From assembly GCF_001571325.1 (NCBI RefSeq), contig NZ_BCTO01000023.1, positions 62,001 to 126,000 of the forward strand: a DNA stretch of 64,000 nt, in the 5' to 3' direction. How positions within the stretch are numbered: the stretch's first letter is position 1; each line of letters begins with the position of its first letter. The position numbers and the translations under genes are program-made. The notes beneath the pieces were generated by a model, which was not told the DNA's origin, ran no database searches, and saw only the letters and a list, made by a program, of their open reading frames with translations. Shown here piece after piece: positions 40,299-51,910 of this stretch. This stretch comes from Delftia tsuruhatensis NBRC 16741. Lineage in GTDB: Bacteria > Pseudomonadota > Gammaproteobacteria > Burkholderiales > Burkholderiaceae_C.

Positions 40299-41099
40299 TT
40301 AGACCTGGTCGGCCGACAGGCCTGCAGTCTGGCTGAAGCCGCCGTCCACGTAGGTGATCTCAGCCGTCACGCCCGAGGCCAGGTCGGACAGCAGGAAGGC
40401 GGCCACATTGCCCACATCCTCGATGGTCACGTTGCGGCGCAGCGGCGATGCATCGGCCACGCGGCCCAGCAGCTTGCCGAAGTCCTTGATACCCGATGCG
40501 GCCAGCGTCTTGATGGGACCGGCCGAGATACCGTTGGCGCGGATGGCGCGGCCGTCTGCCGTGCGGCCCACGGCCTCGGCCAGGTAGCGCACCGAGGCTT
40601 CCAGCGATGCCTTGGCCAGGCCCATGGTGTTGTAGTTGGGGATGGAGCGCAGCGCGCCCAGGTACGACAGCGTCAGCAGCGAGGACTTGTCATTGAGGTA
40701 AGGCAGGGCCGCCTTGGCCATCGCGGGGAAGCTGTAGGCGCTGATGTCGTGCGCGATCTTGAAGCCCTCGCGCGACAGGCCTTCCAGGAAGTTGCCGGCG
40801 ATGGCCTCGCGCGGCGCGAAGCCGATGCTGTGCACGAAGCCGTCGAACTTGCCCCAGGTGGCGCCCAGGTCGGCGAACAGCTTGTCGATCTGGGCGTCGT
40901 CGGCCACGTCGCAGTCAAAGATCAGCTTGGAGTCGAATTCGGCGGCGAACTCGGTGATGCGGTCCTTGAAGCGCTCGCCCACATAGCTGAACGCCAGCTC
41001 CGCGCCCTGTGCGTGGCAGGCCTTGGCGATGCCGTAGGCGATGGAGCGGTTGGACAGAACGCCCGTGATCAGCAGTTTTTTACCGGCGAGAAAGCCCAT
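40299..41099 (-). CDS. fabI: Enoyl-[acyl-carrier-protein] reductase (NADH)
   Basis: A 266-residue short-chain reductase of the FabI type, the last step of each fatty-acid elongation cycle. [20 protein letters not shown] (6-25) is the atypical FabI nucleotide-binding loop. The catalytic Tyr156 and Lys163 ([10 protein letters not shown]) have exactly the E. coli spacing and numbering, with the second active-site Tyr in [12 protein letters not shown]. It is the triclosan target. GGAGAAC precedes ATG 41099. It is divergent from the yej operon. Confidence 0.96.
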   Translation of the reverse strand: MGFLAGKKLLITGVLSNRSIAYGIAKACHAQGAELAFSYVGERFKDRITEFAAEFDSKLIFDCDVADDAQIDKLFADLGATWGKFDGFVHSIGFAPREAIAGNFLEGLSREGFKIAHDISAYSFPAMAKAALPYLNDKSSLLTLSYLGALRSIPNYNTMGLAKASLEASVRYLAEAVGRTADGRAIRANGISAGPIKTLAASGIKDFGKLLGRVADASPLRRNVTIEDVGNVAAFLLSDLASGVTAEITYVDGGFSQTAGLSADQV

Positions 41100-41210
41100 T
41101 GTTGTTCTCCAGAGGAAGTGAGTGGAAGTGCGCAGCAGCTGGCGGCGAAGGCGGGGCCCCGCGTCAGCGTTTGCCAGCGGGCGGCTGGCTGCGTGGTGCA
41201 GAATTGTCGC

Positions 41211-43040
41211 ATGCGCCATTGGATGATTTCTTCGCTGCTGCTGGCCTCGGCGTGTGTGCCGGCGTGGGGCTCGCATGCCTATGCCCTGTGGGGAGAGCCC
41301 CGCTATGCCGAGGGCTTCAGCCATTTCGACTATGTCAACGCCAAGGCCCCCAAGGGCGGCGAGCTGCGCCTGGTGAGCAACCTGCGCATCTCCACCTTTG
41401 ACAAGTACAACCCGTTCACCATCAAGGGATCGTCTCCGGCCTATCTGGCCGAACTGATGTTCGACACCCTGCTGTGGCCCTCGCTGGACGAGACCGCCAC
41501 GGGCTACGGACTGCTGGCAGAGGATGTGCAGGCTGCCCCCGACGGCCTGTCGGCCACGTTCCGGCTGCGGCCGCAAGCGCGCTTTCACAACGGCAAGCCC
41601 GTGCTGGCTGCCGATGTCAAGTTCAGCTATGACACGCTGGTGGGGCCGCACGCATTGCCTGGCTACCGATCGCTGTTCTTCGATGTGGCGGGGGTCGACG
41701 TGCTGGATGAACGCACGGTGCGCTTTCGCTTCAAGCAGCCGAACCGGGAACTGCCGCTGGTTGTGGGCGCGATTCCCGTCTTCAGCCGCGACTGGGGCAT
41801 GGAAAACGGCAAGCCCAAGCCCTTCGACCAGGTGGTGACGGATACGCCCATCGGCAGTGGGCCCTACAGGATAGGACCTGTGCGCTTCGGCAAGGACATC
41901 ACCTATGTGCGCGACCCGGACTACTGGGGGCGCGATCTGCCCGCGCGCGTGGGCACGGCCAATTTCGACCGCATCTCCGTCAAGATCTACCGCGACAACA
42001 CGGCGAAGCTGGAAGCGCTGAAGGCCGGCGAGTTCGACCTGATGCGTTTTTACAGCGCTGGCGACTGGGCGCGGCGCCTGTACGGCAAGCGCTTCGACCG
42101 GGGCGAGCTGGTCAAGGGCGAATTCAGCAACAAGCTGCCCTCGGGGTTCCAGAGCTATGTGCTCAACACCCGGCGCCCTTTGCTGCAGGACGTGCGCGTT
42201 CGCCGTGCGCTGGACCTGGCCCTGGACTACGAATGGATGAACCGGCAGATGTTCTACGGCTCCTACCAGCGCGTGCGCGGGCTGTTCGGCAACACGGCCT
42301 GCGAGACCCATGGCGAGCCCTCGCCAGAGGAGCTGGCGCTCATGGAGCCCCTGCGCAAGAGCATTCCGCCGGAGGCTTTCGGCCCTATGGCCGAGCCGCC
42401 GCGCACCGATGGCAACAACTCGCTGCGTGCCAACCTGCGCCAGGCGCGGCAATTGCTGGCCGATGCCGGCTGGACCATTCAGGATGGCGTGCTGCGCAAT
42501 GCGCGGGGCCAGGCCATGGAGCTGGAGTACCTGGACAGCAGCGAGTCGGGCATACGCCAGGTCTCGCCCTGGATACGCAATCTGGAAAAGCTGGGCATAC
42601 GGCTGCGCTTTCGTTCGGCGGACTTCGCGCTGTACCAGCAGCGCGTGGAGAAGTTCGACTACGACATCATCTCCATTGCCTACCAGGGCACGAACAACCC
42701 GGGCCAGGAATTCGCCGACCTGTTCGGCAGTCGGGCGGCGGACACGGACGGCTCGGGCAATTTTCCCGGAGTCAAGAATCCCGCCGTCGATGCCTTGATC
42801 CGGCGCATGACCGAGGCCAAGACCGAGGCGCAGCTGTTGCCCGCGTGCCACGCACTGGAGCGTGTCATCGCGCATGGACACTACCTGATTCCGCAGTGGA
42901 GCGCGGGAACGCACCGCATGGTCTACGACTCCTGGCGGCTGGTGCGGCCCGCCGTGGTTCCCGCCTACGCCAAGGGCGAGAGCTGGGCCATGGATACCTG
43001 GTGGGCCCGCATGCCGGTGCTGACCGCGCCGCCTCCATGA
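41211..43040 (+). CDS. yejA: Extracellular solute-binding protein of the YejABEF transporter
   Basis: A 609-residue family-5 periplasmic binding protein with a signal peptide ending near [38 protein letters not shown] is characteristic of YejA, and [42 protein letters not shown] of its second domain. YejABEF imports peptides and microcin C in E. coli. It heads a four-gene unit with yejB 96 bp downstream. Confidence 0.92.
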   Translation: MRHWMISSLLLASACVPAWGSHAYALWGEPRYAEGFSHFDYVNAKAPKGGELRLVSNLRISTFDKYNPFTIKGSSPAYLAELMFDTLLWPSLDETATGYGLLAEDVQAAPDGLSATFRLRPQARFHNGKPVLAADVKFSYDTLVGPHALPGYRSLFFDVAGVDVLDERTVRFRFKQPNRELPLVVGAIPVFSRDWGMENGKPKPFDQVVTDTPIGSGPYRIGPVRFGKDITYVRDPDYWGRDLPARVGTANFDRISVKIYRDNTAKLEALKAGEFDLMRFYSAGDWARRLYGKRFDRGELVKGEFSNKLPSGFQSYVLNTRRPLLQDVRVRRALDLALDYEWMNRQMFYGSYQRVRGLFGNTACETHGEPSPEELALMEPLRKSIPPEAFGPMAEPPRTDGNNSLRANLRQARQLLADAGWTIQDGVLRNARGQAMELEYLDSSESGIRQVSPWIRNLEKLGIRLRFRSADFALYQQRVEKFDYDIISIAYQGTNNPGQEFADLFGSRAADTDGSGNFPGVKNPAVDALIRRMTEAKTEAQLLPACHALERVIAHGHYLIPQWSAGTHRMVYDSWRLVRPAVVPAYAKGESWAMDTWWARMPVLTAPPP

Positions 43041-43136
43041 GCGGGCGCTGCCGCCGCATCGTTGCGATCCGTTGCATGATGGGCACGCTCCCGGGCCGGG
43101 GTGCCCCCCGGCAATCGACATAATGCAGGACTTCTT

Positions 43137-44165
43137 ATGTGGGCCTACATACTCAAACGCTTGCTGCTGATGGTGCCGACCCTGCTGGGCGTGCTGCTGC
43201 TGACCTTCGTGGTCGTGCAGTTCGTGCCCGGTGGCCCGGTGGAGCAGTACCTTGCCGAAGCCAAGGCCAGCGTGGGCCGTGGCGGCGAAGGCGGTGGCCT
43301 GGCCTACCGTGGCAACCAGGGGGTGGACCCCCAGCGCATAGAGCAGATCAAGGCCCTCTACGGGTTTGACAAGCCGGCCCATGAGCGCTTCTTCCAGATG
43401 CTCGGGCAGTTCGCGCGGTTCGACCTGGGGCGCAGTTTCTTTCAGAACAAGGATGTCTGGCAGCTGATCAAGGAGAAGCTGCCGGTCTCGGCCAGCCTGG
43501 GCCTGTGGACCTTTTTCATCAGCTACCTCGTGGCCGTGCCCCTGGGCATTGCCAAGGCCGTGCGTGCCGGCTCGCGTTTCGACTTCTTCACCACGCTGCT
43601 GATCCTGGTGGGCTATGCGATTCCGGGTTTTGTGCTGGGCGTGGCGCTGCTGGTGATCTTCGGCGGGCAGCTGCAATGGTTTCCGCTGCGCGGGCTGACC
43701 TCGGCCAACTGGGATGAGCTGTCCTGGGGCGCGCGCATCGTGGACTATCTATGGCATATCGCGCTGCCGGTCACGGCCATGGTGGCGGGCAGCTTCGCCA
43801 TCACCGCCATGCTCACCAAGAATGCCTTTCTGGAAGAGATCCGCAAGCAATATGTGCTGACAGCCCGCGCCAAGGGCCTGTCGGAGCGGCAGGTGCTTTA
43901 TCGGCATGTGCTGCGCAATGCGCTGATTCCCATCGTCACCGGCTTTCCGGCCGCCTTCATCGGTGCCTTCTTCACGGGCTCGCTGCTGATAGAAACGCTG
44001 TTCTCGCTGGACGGCCTGGGCCTGCTCAGCTATGACAGCGTGATACGGCGCGACTATCCCGTGGTGCTGGGCACGCTGTACCTGTTCACGCTGATCGGCC
44101 TGGTGACCAAGCTGGTCAGCGATCTTTGTTATGTGTGGGTGGATCCGCGTGTACGGTTTGACTAG
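43137..44165 (+). CDS. yejB: ABC transporter permease, YejB type
   Basis: A 342-residue permease with six membrane segments and the EAA-like loop [34 protein letters not shown]. The insert after helix 1 ([26 protein letters not shown]) is typical of YejB. AGGA 7 bases before ATG 43137 sets the start; an upstream in-frame codon at 43101 has none. It pairs with YejE to form the membrane channel. Confidence 0.93.
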   Translation: MWAYILKRLLLMVPTLLGVLLLTFVVVQFVPGGPVEQYLAEAKASVGRGGEGGGLAYRGNQGVDPQRIEQIKALYGFDKPAHERFFQMLGQFARFDLGRSFFQNKDVWQLIKEKLPVSASLGLWTFFISYLVAVPLGIAKAVRAGSRFDFFTTLLILVGYAIPGFVLGVALLVIFGGQLQWFPLRGLTSANWDELSWGARIVDYLWHIALPVTAMVAGSFAITAMLTKNAFLEEIRKQYVLTARAKGLSERQVLYRHVLRNALIPIVTGFPAAFIGAFFTGSLLIETLFSLDGLGLLSYDSVIRRDYPVVLGTLYLFTLIGLVTKLVSDLCYVWVDPRVRFD

Positions 44166-44269
44166 GTACCTTCCGAGCCGCTTCGCGGCTTGCCCGGTAT
44201 GCACGGCGCCCTGTATCACGGGGGGCGGACGGGCGGCGCGTGGCGCCGGGCTTCGTTTCCTGGAGCGAC

Positions 44270-45412
44270 ATGGACACTGAAATGCAATCCGTTGTGGTTT
44301 CTGGAACGGGGCTGCCGGGGGCTGGGGCGCCTGCACCGCTGGCGGCGGCGGCGGTTTCGCCGGCGCGGCGGGCTTGGCTGCGGTTCAGGCGCAATCGGCT
44401 GGGATATTGGAGCCTGGTCGCTTTTTGCGTGATGGTGGTGCTGAGCCTGGGCGCCGAGCTGATCAGCAACGACCGGCCCCTGGTGGTGCGCTACGAAGGC
44501 CAGACCTACTGGCCGCTGTGGAACGATTATTCCGAGAAGACCTTCGGCGGCGACTTCGAGACGGCGGCCGACTATCTGGATCCCTACATCCGGGATCGCC
44601 TGAGCCAGGGTGGCAACTGGGCGCTGTACACGCTCAATCCCTACGGGCCGCAGGCGCTCAACTACTTTGCGAGCTTGCCCAATCCGGCGCCGCCCTCGCG
44701 CGAGAACCTGCTGGGCACGGACGATCGCGGGCGCGATCTGCTGGCGCAACTGATCTACGGCTTTCGCGTGAGCGTGCTGTTTGCGCTGGCGCTGACGGCC
44801 TCCGGCGTGGTGCTGGGCGTGGTGACGGGGGCCATCCAGGGCTTTTTCGGCGGCAGGACCGATCTGGCGTTTCAGCGCTTCATCGAGATCTGGGGCTCCA
44901 TGCCCGAGCTGTATCTGCTGATCATCTTCAGCGCGGTGCTGGCGCCCAGCGTCTCGCTGCTGCTGGTGCTGCTGTCGCTGTTCGGCTGGATGGGGCTGTC
45001 GGACTATGTGCGGGCCGAATTCCTGCGCAACCGCCAGCTCGACTACGTGAAGTCGGCGCGTGCGCTGGGCGTGGGCAATGGCGCGCTGATCTGGCGCCAT
45101 CTGCTGCCCAACAGCATGACGCCCGTGGTCACCTTTTTGCCGTTTCGCATGAGTGCAGCCATCCTGGCGCTGACTTCGCTTGATTTCCTGGGCCTGGGCG
45201 TTCCCCCCGATACGCCCAGCCTGGGCGAGCTGCTGAGCCAGGGCAAGAACAGCATCGATGCCTGGTGGATCTCGCTGTCCACCTTTGCGGTGCTGGTGGT
45301 GACGCTGCTGCTGCTGACCTTCATGGGCGATGCGCTGCGCGATGCCCTGGACCCGCGCAAGGCCGCTGCCACCGATGCAGCCCCGGCCGTTGATGCGAAG
45401 GACGCCGCATGA
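44270..45412 (+). CDS. yejE: ABC transporter permease, YejE type
   Basis: A 380-residue permease. The N-terminal RRAWLRFRRNRLGYWSL, a long periplasmic region (about 65-160) with ENLLGTDDRGRDLLAQLIYGFRVS, and the cytoplasmic loop DYVRAEFLRNRQLDYVKSARALGVGNGALIWRHLLPN are typical of YejE. GGAG 5 bases before ATG 44270 is decisive for the start. Its stop overlaps the next gene in ATGA. A 104-bp gap separates it from yejB. Confidence 0.92.
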   Translation: MDTEMQSVVVSGTGLPGAGAPAPLAAAAVSPARRAWLRFRRNRLGYWSLVAFCVMVVLSLGAELISNDRPLVVRYEGQTYWPLWNDYSEKTFGGDFETAADYLDPYIRDRLSQGGNWALYTLNPYGPQALNYFASLPNPAPPSRENLLGTDDRGRDLLAQLIYGFRVSVLFALALTASGVVLGVVTGAIQGFFGGRTDLAFQRFIEIWGSMPELYLLIIFSAVLAPSVSLLLVLLSLFGWMGLSDYVRAEFLRNRQLDYVKSARALGVGNGALIWRHLLPNSMTPVVTFLPFRMSAAILALTSLDFLGLGVPPDTPSLGELLSQGKNSIDAWWISLSTFAVLVVTLLLLTFMGDALRDALDPRKAAATDAAPAVDAKDAA

Positions 45413-47097
45413 ACGCAGAGCAGCCGGCAATGGACATGCCTTCCGCCCCCGGTCGCGGCCGGACGCTGCTGTCTGTGCGCAACCTGCGCGTGCGCTTTGG
45501 CAGCAAGGACGTGGTGCACGGCGTGAGCTTCGATCTGGCGGCCGGTGAGAAGCTGGCGCTGGTGGGTGAGTCCGGTTCGGGCAAGACCATCACGGCGCTG
45601 TCCCTGCTGCGGCTGGCCGGTGACGCCCAGCTGGGCGGGCAGGCGCTTTTCGACGGCCGCGACCTCCTGCGCCTGCCCGAGCGCGAGATGCGGGCCGTGC
45701 GCGGCGGCGACGTGGCCATGATCTTCCAGGAGCCCATGACGGCGCTCAATCCGCTGATGACCGTGGGCGAGCAGGTGGGCGAGGTGCTGCGCCTCAAGCA
45801 GGGGCTGACGCGGGCGCAGTCCCTGGCCCAGGCGGCCGAACTGCTGGCGACCACGGGCATTGCCGAGCCCGTGCGCCGTGCCCGCGCCTTTCCGCATCAG
45901 CTCAGCGGCGGCCAGCGCCAGCGCGCCATGATCGCCATGGCACTGGCCAGCAGCCCGCGCCTGCTGCTGGCCGATGAGCCGACCACGGCGCTCGACGTCA
46001 CGCTGCGCGGACAGATCCTGCAATTGCTCGATGACCTGCAACGCCAGACCGGCATGGCCGTGCTGATGATCACCCACGACCTGCACCTGGTGCGGCGCTT
46101 TGCCGATCGCGTGGCGGTGATGGAGCGCGGGCAGCTGGTGGAGCAGGGCGAGGTGCCGGCGGTCATGGCAGCTCCGCGCCATGCCTACACGCGCAAGCTG
46201 CTGGCCAGTGTGCCGCGCCGCGATCTGGTCGAGGCGCAGGCCGGTACACCGGGGGCGGCTCCCGAGCCGCTGGTCCATGCGCAGGGCCTCAAGGTCAGCT
46301 ACCCGGTGCCGTTGACGGGCGTGCGCGGCTGGTTTGGCCAGGGGCGTTTTGTTGCCGTGCAGTCCGCCGACCTGGACCTGATGCCCGGGCGCACCGTAGG
46401 TGTGGTCGGGGAGTCGGGCTCGGGCAAGTCCACGCTGGCCCAGGCCGTGCTGGGACTGCTGCCGCATGAAGGCCAGCTGCGCATCGCTGGTCAGGCCTGG
46501 AGGCAGCCGGCCACGCGCAACTCGCCGGCCAATCTTGCGCTGCGGCGCAAGGTGCAAGTGGTGTTCCAGGACCCGTATTCATCGCTGTCGCCACGGCTGA
46601 CGCTGGAGCAGATTGTTGGCGAGGGCCTGCGCGTGCACGCCCCGGCGCTCACGGGGCGGCAGCGCCGTGACCGTGTCGTGGACATGCTGTCTGCCGTCGG
46701 GCTGACGGATGAGCAGTTCCCCGGTCTGCTCGATCGCTATCCGCATGAGTTCTCCGGGGGCCAGCGCCAGCGTATCGCCATTGCGCGTGCCCTGGTGCTG
46801 GAGCCTGAAGTGCTGGTGCTTGACGAGCCTACCAGTGCGCTGGATGTGACCATTCAGCAGCAGGTGCTGGGCCTGCTGCAGCGGCTGCAGCGCGAACGTG
46901 GCCTGGCCTATCTGCTCATCACGCACGATGTGGACGTGATCCGCGCCATGGCCCATGACGTGGTGGTGATGAAGGATGGTGCCATCGTCGAATCCGGCCC
47001 CGTGGCCCAGGTGCTGGGCGCGCCGCGTGAGTCCTATACCCAGCGGCTGGTGGAGGCTGCTGGCTTTTCGGGTGACGGCATGCCCGAAGGGTTCTGA
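45409..47097 (+). CDS. yejF: Fused dual ATP-binding protein YejF
   Basis: A 562-residue protein with two ABC ATPase domains in tandem. Domain 1 has Walker A GESGSGKT, signature LSGGQRQR and Walker [13 protein letters not shown]. Domain 2 has [16 protein letters not shown] and [12 protein letters not shown]. Both keep the H-loop (THD). It powers the YejBE channel. Starts by ATGA overlap with yejE. Confidence 0.95.
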   Translation: MNAEQPAMDMPSAPGRGRTLLSVRNLRVRFGSKDVVHGVSFDLAAGEKLALVGESGSGKTITALSLLRLAGDAQLGGQALFDGRDLLRLPEREMRAVRGGDVAMIFQEPMTALNPLMTVGEQVGEVLRLKQGLTRAQSLAQAAELLATTGIAEPVRRARAFPHQLSGGQRQRAMIAMALASSPRLLLADEPTTALDVTLRGQILQLLDDLQRQTGMAVLMITHDLHLVRRFADRVAVMERGQLVEQGEVPAVMAAPRHAYTRKLLASVPRRDLVEAQAGTPGAAPEPLVHAQGLKVSYPVPLTGVRGWFGQGRFVAVQSADLDLMPGRTVGVVGESGSGKSTLAQAVLGLLPHEGQLRIAGQAWRQPATRNSPANLALRRKVQVVFQDPYSSLSPRLTLEQIVGEGLRVHAPALTGRQRRDRVVDMLSAVGLTDEQFPGLLDRYPHEFSGGQRQRIAIARALVLEPEVLVLDEPTSALDVTIQQQVLGLLQRLQRERGLAYLLITHDVDVIRAMAHDVVVMKDGAIVESGPVAQVLGAPRESYTQRLVEAAGFSGDGMPEGF

Positions 47098-47121
47098 GTT
47101 CGCCGGCCTGCCGCCGGGCCG

Positions 47122-47748
47122 CTACCAGCTGCCTGTGGGATTGACCCCGTCCTGAAGAATCCACTGCACCTTGTCCACGGGCACGCCCAGCAGCCGGGCC
47201 TGGGCCAGCAGGCGCGCTGCCACGCCATCGGGCAGTTCAGGGGTGCGCGAAAGAATCCAGAAATAGCGCAGGTCCGAGCCGACCACCATGGCCCAGCGGT
47301 AGTCGGCATCCAGGGCCACCACGTTGTAGCCGCCGTAGAACGGTCCGAAGAACGAGACCTTGAGCGCCGCAACGCCGGGGCCATGCACCGTGCGGGCCTT
47401 GCCTTCAGCGGACTTCCAGCGCCGGCGGCCTGCGTCGTAGCCCCGGTTCAGCACATGCACGCTTCCATCGGGAAGCGGCGTGTATTCGGCCTGGGTGCGC
47501 TCCAGGCCTTTTTCGAAGCGGTGGTCTATGCGGGCCACTTCGTACCAGCGGCCCATGTAGCGCTGGATGTCCCAGCCGCGTACGGGCTCCACTGTGGCAG
47601 GAATGGGCGGGTTGCGCAGGCCCTTCCAAAGCAAGGCGGCTGCAGCGGCCCCGACGGCAAGCCCAGCCAGGCCTGCCGCGGGCCGAACCCAGGCAGGGCG
47701 GGGTGTGGACGGGGTGGTGACTTCTGTGCGTGGTTGGCGGGGTGACAT
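47122..47748 (-). CDS. Blc-type lipocalin, membrane-anchored
   Basis: A 208-residue protein with an N-terminal membrane anchor (about 24-43, AAGLAGLAVGAAAAALLW) and no lipobox Cys, followed by a bacterial lipocalin domain. The lipocalin G-x-W motif is YMGRWYEVAR (64-73), with YRWAMVVGSDLRYFWILSRTP near the third conserved region. Bacterial lipocalins bind lipids or lysophospholipids and help in envelope maintenance. Unlike E. coli Blc it seems to use an uncleaved helix as anchor. It converges with yejF (24 bp between stops). Confidence 0.88.
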   Translation of the reverse strand: MSPRQPRTEVTTPSTPRPAWVRPAAGLAGLAVGAAAAALLWKGLRNPPIPATVEPVRGWDIQRYMGRWYEVARIDHRFEKGLERTQAEYTPLPDGSVHVLNRGYDAGRRRWKSAEGKARTVHGPGVAALKVSFFGPFYGGYNVVALDADYRWAMVVGSDLRYFWILSRTPELPDGVAARLLAQARLLGVPVDKVQWILQDGVNPTGSW

Positions 47749-47994
47749 CGTGCGGAACTCCGTGTTCAGGCAGAGCGCATGCCAGGGGCATCATGTGCGC
47801 TTGGCAGCGTGCTCCTACTTTAGGACAGAACGCCGGGCCGCGGTGTAGGCCGGCGCTGCCGGAACTGCGGCTGTGCGGGCTGCGCAACGCAGGAACTTTC
47901 CCTATGCCGGAGCAGGCCATGTGTTTTTTTATGCGCGGGCCTGCAGGTCTATGGCCTAATTGCGCGTTCTCATTTTTTTGAAGAAGGAAATGCC

Positions 47995-48156
47995 ATGGGC
48001 AACAAGATCGTTACCGAAGCCGACCGCAAGTTCACTCCCCAGCCTCCCCTGCCCAACGGCGTCACCCTGCCGACGCCCGGCCGTGGCCAGCGCGTGAGCC
48101 GCGCCCGTGGCGCCCACACCCATACCAAGAAGAACCCCGGCAAGCGTCACCGCTGA
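47995..48156 (+). CDS. Small basic protein, 53 residues, unknown
   Basis: ATG 47995 to TGA 48156, preceded by AAGGAA at a good distance. The product starts MGNKIVTEADRKFTPQPPLP and ends HTHTKKNPGKRHR. It is Pro-rich, then strongly basic, with no hydrophobic core, so probably disordered and nucleic-acid- or ribosome-associated. Every codon shows strong third-position GC, and a terminator follows at 48199, so this is a genuine single-gene transcript. I do not know a named family. Confidence 0.72.
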   Translation: MGNKIVTEADRKFTPQPPLPNGVTLPTPGRGQRVSRARGAHTHTKKNPGKRHR

Positions 48157-48198
48157 GCACGGCGGGCCGCATGCATGCCTGCTGCGGCCGCGTTCTGA

Positions 48199-48230
48199 AA
48201 GCAAGAGCCCTCGAAAGAGGGCTTTTGCTT
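48199..48230. terminator. Intrinsic terminator after the 53-residue gene
   Basis: AAGCAAGAGCCCTC / GAGGGCTTTTGCTT with a GAAA tetraloop (one G-T type mismatch). It separates the small gene from the convergent cbpM. Confidence 0.82.
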
Positions 48231-48245
48231 TTGGGGCGAATGCGC

Positions 48246-48577
48246 TCAGTGCTGCAGTGCCTGGAGCTTGCGGCGCAGCATCTGCACTTCCTCGATCAGG
48301 TCCGCCGTCAGCGCGGCCAGTTGAGGGTCGGCATCGAAGCTGTGCTCCAGATGGGCTATGCGGCGCGCGCGCACCAGGGTCTGGCTGCTGAAGCGCCACT
48401 GTGCCTGCGGTGCGGTCGCTTCGCCCGGCGGCTCGTTTTCGCAGTACAGCACGCCGGTCTGCACACGCTCCACCACCCAGTCGGTGTTGCGCTGGCAGTG
48501 GCGGGCGAGATCGTGCAGATCCAGTGCGCCTTCATCCAGCAGTTCTGCAGGTTCGTAGAAGGGATACAGCGGCGTGC

Positions 48578-48581
<4 letters not shown>
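48246..48581 (-). CDS. cbpM: Chaperone modulator CbpM
   Basis: A 111-residue MerR-like helical protein: LLDEGALDLHDLARHCQRNTDWVVERVQTGVL at the N-terminus and a C-terminal helix LIEEVQMLRRKLQAL. CbpM inhibits the J-domain protein CbpA by binding its J domain. Its ATG overlaps the cbpA stop (ATGA, 48578-48581), giving the standard pair. Confidence 0.88.
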
Positions 48582-49567
<986 letters not shown>

Positions 49568-49735
49568 GAATTTCCGTCCTCCAGCCCTTGCGGGCGATGT
49601 TCTGGACAAGCCAGAAGCCAGCATAGCCCGGTCATGGCAGGGTCTCAACCGATGGGCCTTTTCCTGCTGGACTGGCATCTTGTGACGGGTTTACTACATT
49701 CGCGCGTCGGCAGGACGCAACAGGAGGCGTCGGAC

Positions 49736-50563
49736 ATGGCACATGGCAGGCGATGGCGGTACGGGACAGGGCTTTCAGGCGTCAAGGGGGCAAGGAGCTT
49801 GCTGGGCGCATGGCTGGCGGCCTGTGCATGCGGCGTGATGGCGCAGTCCGCCCAGCCGGCACCGGGCGTGCCGATGGCGGACCTGCCCCCCGCCGTGGTC
49901 AGTGCGCCTCTGCCCGATGTGGGCTCCATGGCGTCCAGGGTACTGGCCTGCACGGCCTGCCATGGTCCCGAGGGACGGGCCACACCCAGCGGCTACTTTC
50001 CTCGCATTGCGGGCAAGCCTGCGGGCTATCTTTACCGCCAGCTCAAGAATTTCCAGCAGGGGCGCCGCAGCTATCCGGCAATGAACCGGCTGATCGAATT
50101 CATGTCGGACGACTATCTGCGCCAGATCGCCGTGCATTTCGCAAGCCTTGAGCTGCCCTATGCGCCGCCCGTGCCGGCGCAGCTGCCGCCCGCCGACCTC
50201 GCGCGTGGCGAGCAGCTGGTGCTGCAGGGCGACGCGCAGCGGGGCCTGCCCGCCTGTGCTGCCTGCCATGGCCAGCGGCTCATGGGCGCGGGCGACGATA
50301 TCCCGGGTCTGCTGGGCCTGTCACGCGACTATCTCAACAGCCAGATAGGCGCCTGGCGCTCGGGCCAGCGCCAGGCGGCCGCTCCCGATTGCATGGACCA
50401 GGTGGCCAAGGCGCTGACGCCGCAGGAAGTCGTGGCCGTCACGGCATGGCTGTCGTCGCGGCCTGCATCGGCGACGCCGGGAGGGCACGAGGCCTTGGCG
50501 CGCTCCTTGCCGCTGCGCTGCGGTGCGGTGGCCGCTGTGGGCGGTCAGGAGGGCAGGCCATGA
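49736..50563 (+). CDS. Di-haem cytochrome c (c4-like)
   Basis: A 275-residue exported protein. After a hydrophobic leader (about 22-36) there are two CXXCH sites: CTACH at 72-76 and CAACH at 174-178, with Met ligands likely in later loops. The two-domain layout resembles cytochrome c4. It starts 168 bp from the divergent cbpA, with AGGAGG before ATG 49736, and its stop overlaps the tri-haem cytochrome gene (ATGA). It probably passes electrons between a periplasmic dehydrogenase and a terminal oxidase. Confidence 0.88.
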   Translation: MAHGRRWRYGTGLSGVKGARSLLGAWLAACACGVMAQSAQPAPGVPMADLPPAVVSAPLPDVGSMASRVLACTACHGPEGRATPSGYFPRIAGKPAGYLYRQLKNFQQGRRSYPAMNRLIEFMSDDYLRQIAVHFASLELPYAPPVPAQLPPADLARGEQLVLQGDAQRGLPACAACHGQRLMGAGDDIPGLLGLSRDYLNSQIGAWRSGQRQAAAPDCMDQVAKALTPQEVVAVTAWLSSRPASATPGGHEALARSLPLRCGAVAAVGGQEGRP

Positions 50564-51900
50564 GTGTCCAAGTGGAAAATCCGGCCAGCGCGAGCGTACG
50601 CGGGCGGTGGCCCCTGCTGGCTCTTGTGGTCCTGGCCCTGGTCCTGGTGGGGCTGCTGCTGGTCTGGCTCAACCTGCGGGGGGAGCAGGGGGTTCATGCC
50701 TATGGCCACGGCGGCTGGTCGGGATCGACCGAAACACGGGCCGCCTTGGTCGAGCGCGGCGCCTACCTTGCGCGGGTAGGCAACTGCGCTGGCTGCCACA
50801 CGGCGGCGGGCGGTGCCGAATATGCGGGCGGGCGGGGCTTGCCCACCGCGTTCGGCACGCTGTACACCAGCAATCTCACCTCCGACAAGGAGACGGGCTT
50901 GGGACTGTGGTCGGCGCAGGACTTCTGGCGTGCGCTGCACAACGGGCGCTCGCGTGGTGGGCGCCTGCTGTATCCCGCCTTCCCGTATGACAGCTACACC
51001 CGCGTGACGCGCGCCGATTCGGACGCCTTGTTCGCCTATCTGCAAAGCCTGCCCGCCGTGCGCGCGCAGACGCCGCCGCATGCGCTGGACTTTCCCTATG
51101 GCTGGCAGGGGTCGCTGGCCGTCTGGCGGGCGCTGTTCTTCTCGCCGAAGGATTGGCAGGACCAGCCAGGGAAGGCCCCGGCCTGGAATCGCGGCGCCTA
51201 TCTTGCCCAGGGGCTGGGCCATTGCGCGGCCTGCCATGCGCCGCGCAATGGCCTGGGTGCCTCCGGCCAGGCCATGTCCGGCGGCTTTGTGGCAGGGCAG
51301 TCCTGGTATGCGCCTTCGCTGCTCGATCCCGGCGAGGCGGGTGTGCGCGCCGGCCAGGAATCCGCCTGGGTGCAGTTGCTGCAGACGGGGTCCGGCCCTT
51401 CAGGCTCGGCACTGGGCCCCATGGCCGAAGTCGTGGCGCGCAGCACCCAGCACTGGCAGCCACAGGATCTGCAGGCGCTGGCTTCCTATCTGCAGGAGCG
51501 GGGTGCTGCTGCCCCAGCTGCCGGCACAGACGGGCACGGCGCCATCAAGGCTGTGCAGCCTGGGCAGATGGCCTTGGGGCGGGCCGTGTACGAACGGCAG
51601 TGCGCGGTCTGCCATGGTGCGCAGGGCCAGGGAACACCGGGCGCGTTTCCTGCGCTGGCCGGCAATGCTTCCGTGACCATGGCCGAGCCGCGCAACCTGC
51701 TGCTGGTGCTGCTGGACGGTGGCTATCCCCCGTCCACGCGGCAACAGCCGCAGCCGCATGGCATGCCGCCCTTTGGCCATGTGCTGTCTGACGCACAGGT
51801 GGCCGCCGTGGCCAGCTATGTGCGCAATGCCTGGGGCAACAAGGCGGCGGAAATCGGTACCATGGAGGTTTATCGCGCCCGGGAAGGGCGTGGTTTCTGA
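50560..51900 (+). CDS. Membrane-anchored tri-haem cytochrome c
   Basis: A 446-residue protein with an N-terminal anchor helix (about 17-37) and three CXXCH motifs: CAGCH 76-80, CAACH 222-226 and CAVCH 348-352. Segments such as GRGLPTAFGTLYTSNLTSDKETG and LLYPAFPYDSYTRVTRAD are typical of the cytochrome subunit of membrane alcohol, aldehyde or gluconate dehydrogenases. No catalytic subunit gene is adjacent, so the partner must be elsewhere. AGGAGG precedes the ATG, which overlaps the upstream stop. Confidence 0.9.
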   Translation: MSVQVENPASASVRGRWPLLALVVLALVLVGLLLVWLNLRGEQGVHAYGHGGWSGSTETRAALVERGAYLARVGNCAGCHTAAGGAEYAGGRGLPTAFGTLYTSNLTSDKETGLGLWSAQDFWRALHNGRSRGGRLLYPAFPYDSYTRVTRADSDALFAYLQSLPAVRAQTPPHALDFPYGWQGSLAVWRALFFSPKDWQDQPGKAPAWNRGAYLAQGLGHCAACHAPRNGLGASGQAMSGGFVAGQSWYAPSLLDPGEAGVRAGQESAWVQLLQTGSGPSGSALGPMAEVVARSTQHWQPQDLQALASYLQERGAAAPAAGTDGHGAIKAVQPGQMALGRAVYERQCAVCHGAQGQGTPGAFPALAGNASVTMAEPRNLLLVLLDGGYPPSTRQQPQPHGMPPFGHVLSDAQVAAVASYVRNAWGNKAAEIGTMEVYRAREGRGF

Positions 51901-51910
51901 GAGGTTTTCC

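Noticed and set aside
40299-43676. A 1,125-codon minus-strand frame joining fabI to the region antisense to yejA/yejB
   Set aside because: Only the last 266 codons are FabI; the rest is antisense to yejA and yejB with no ribosome binding site. The FabI start is fixed by GGAGAAC before ATG 41099.
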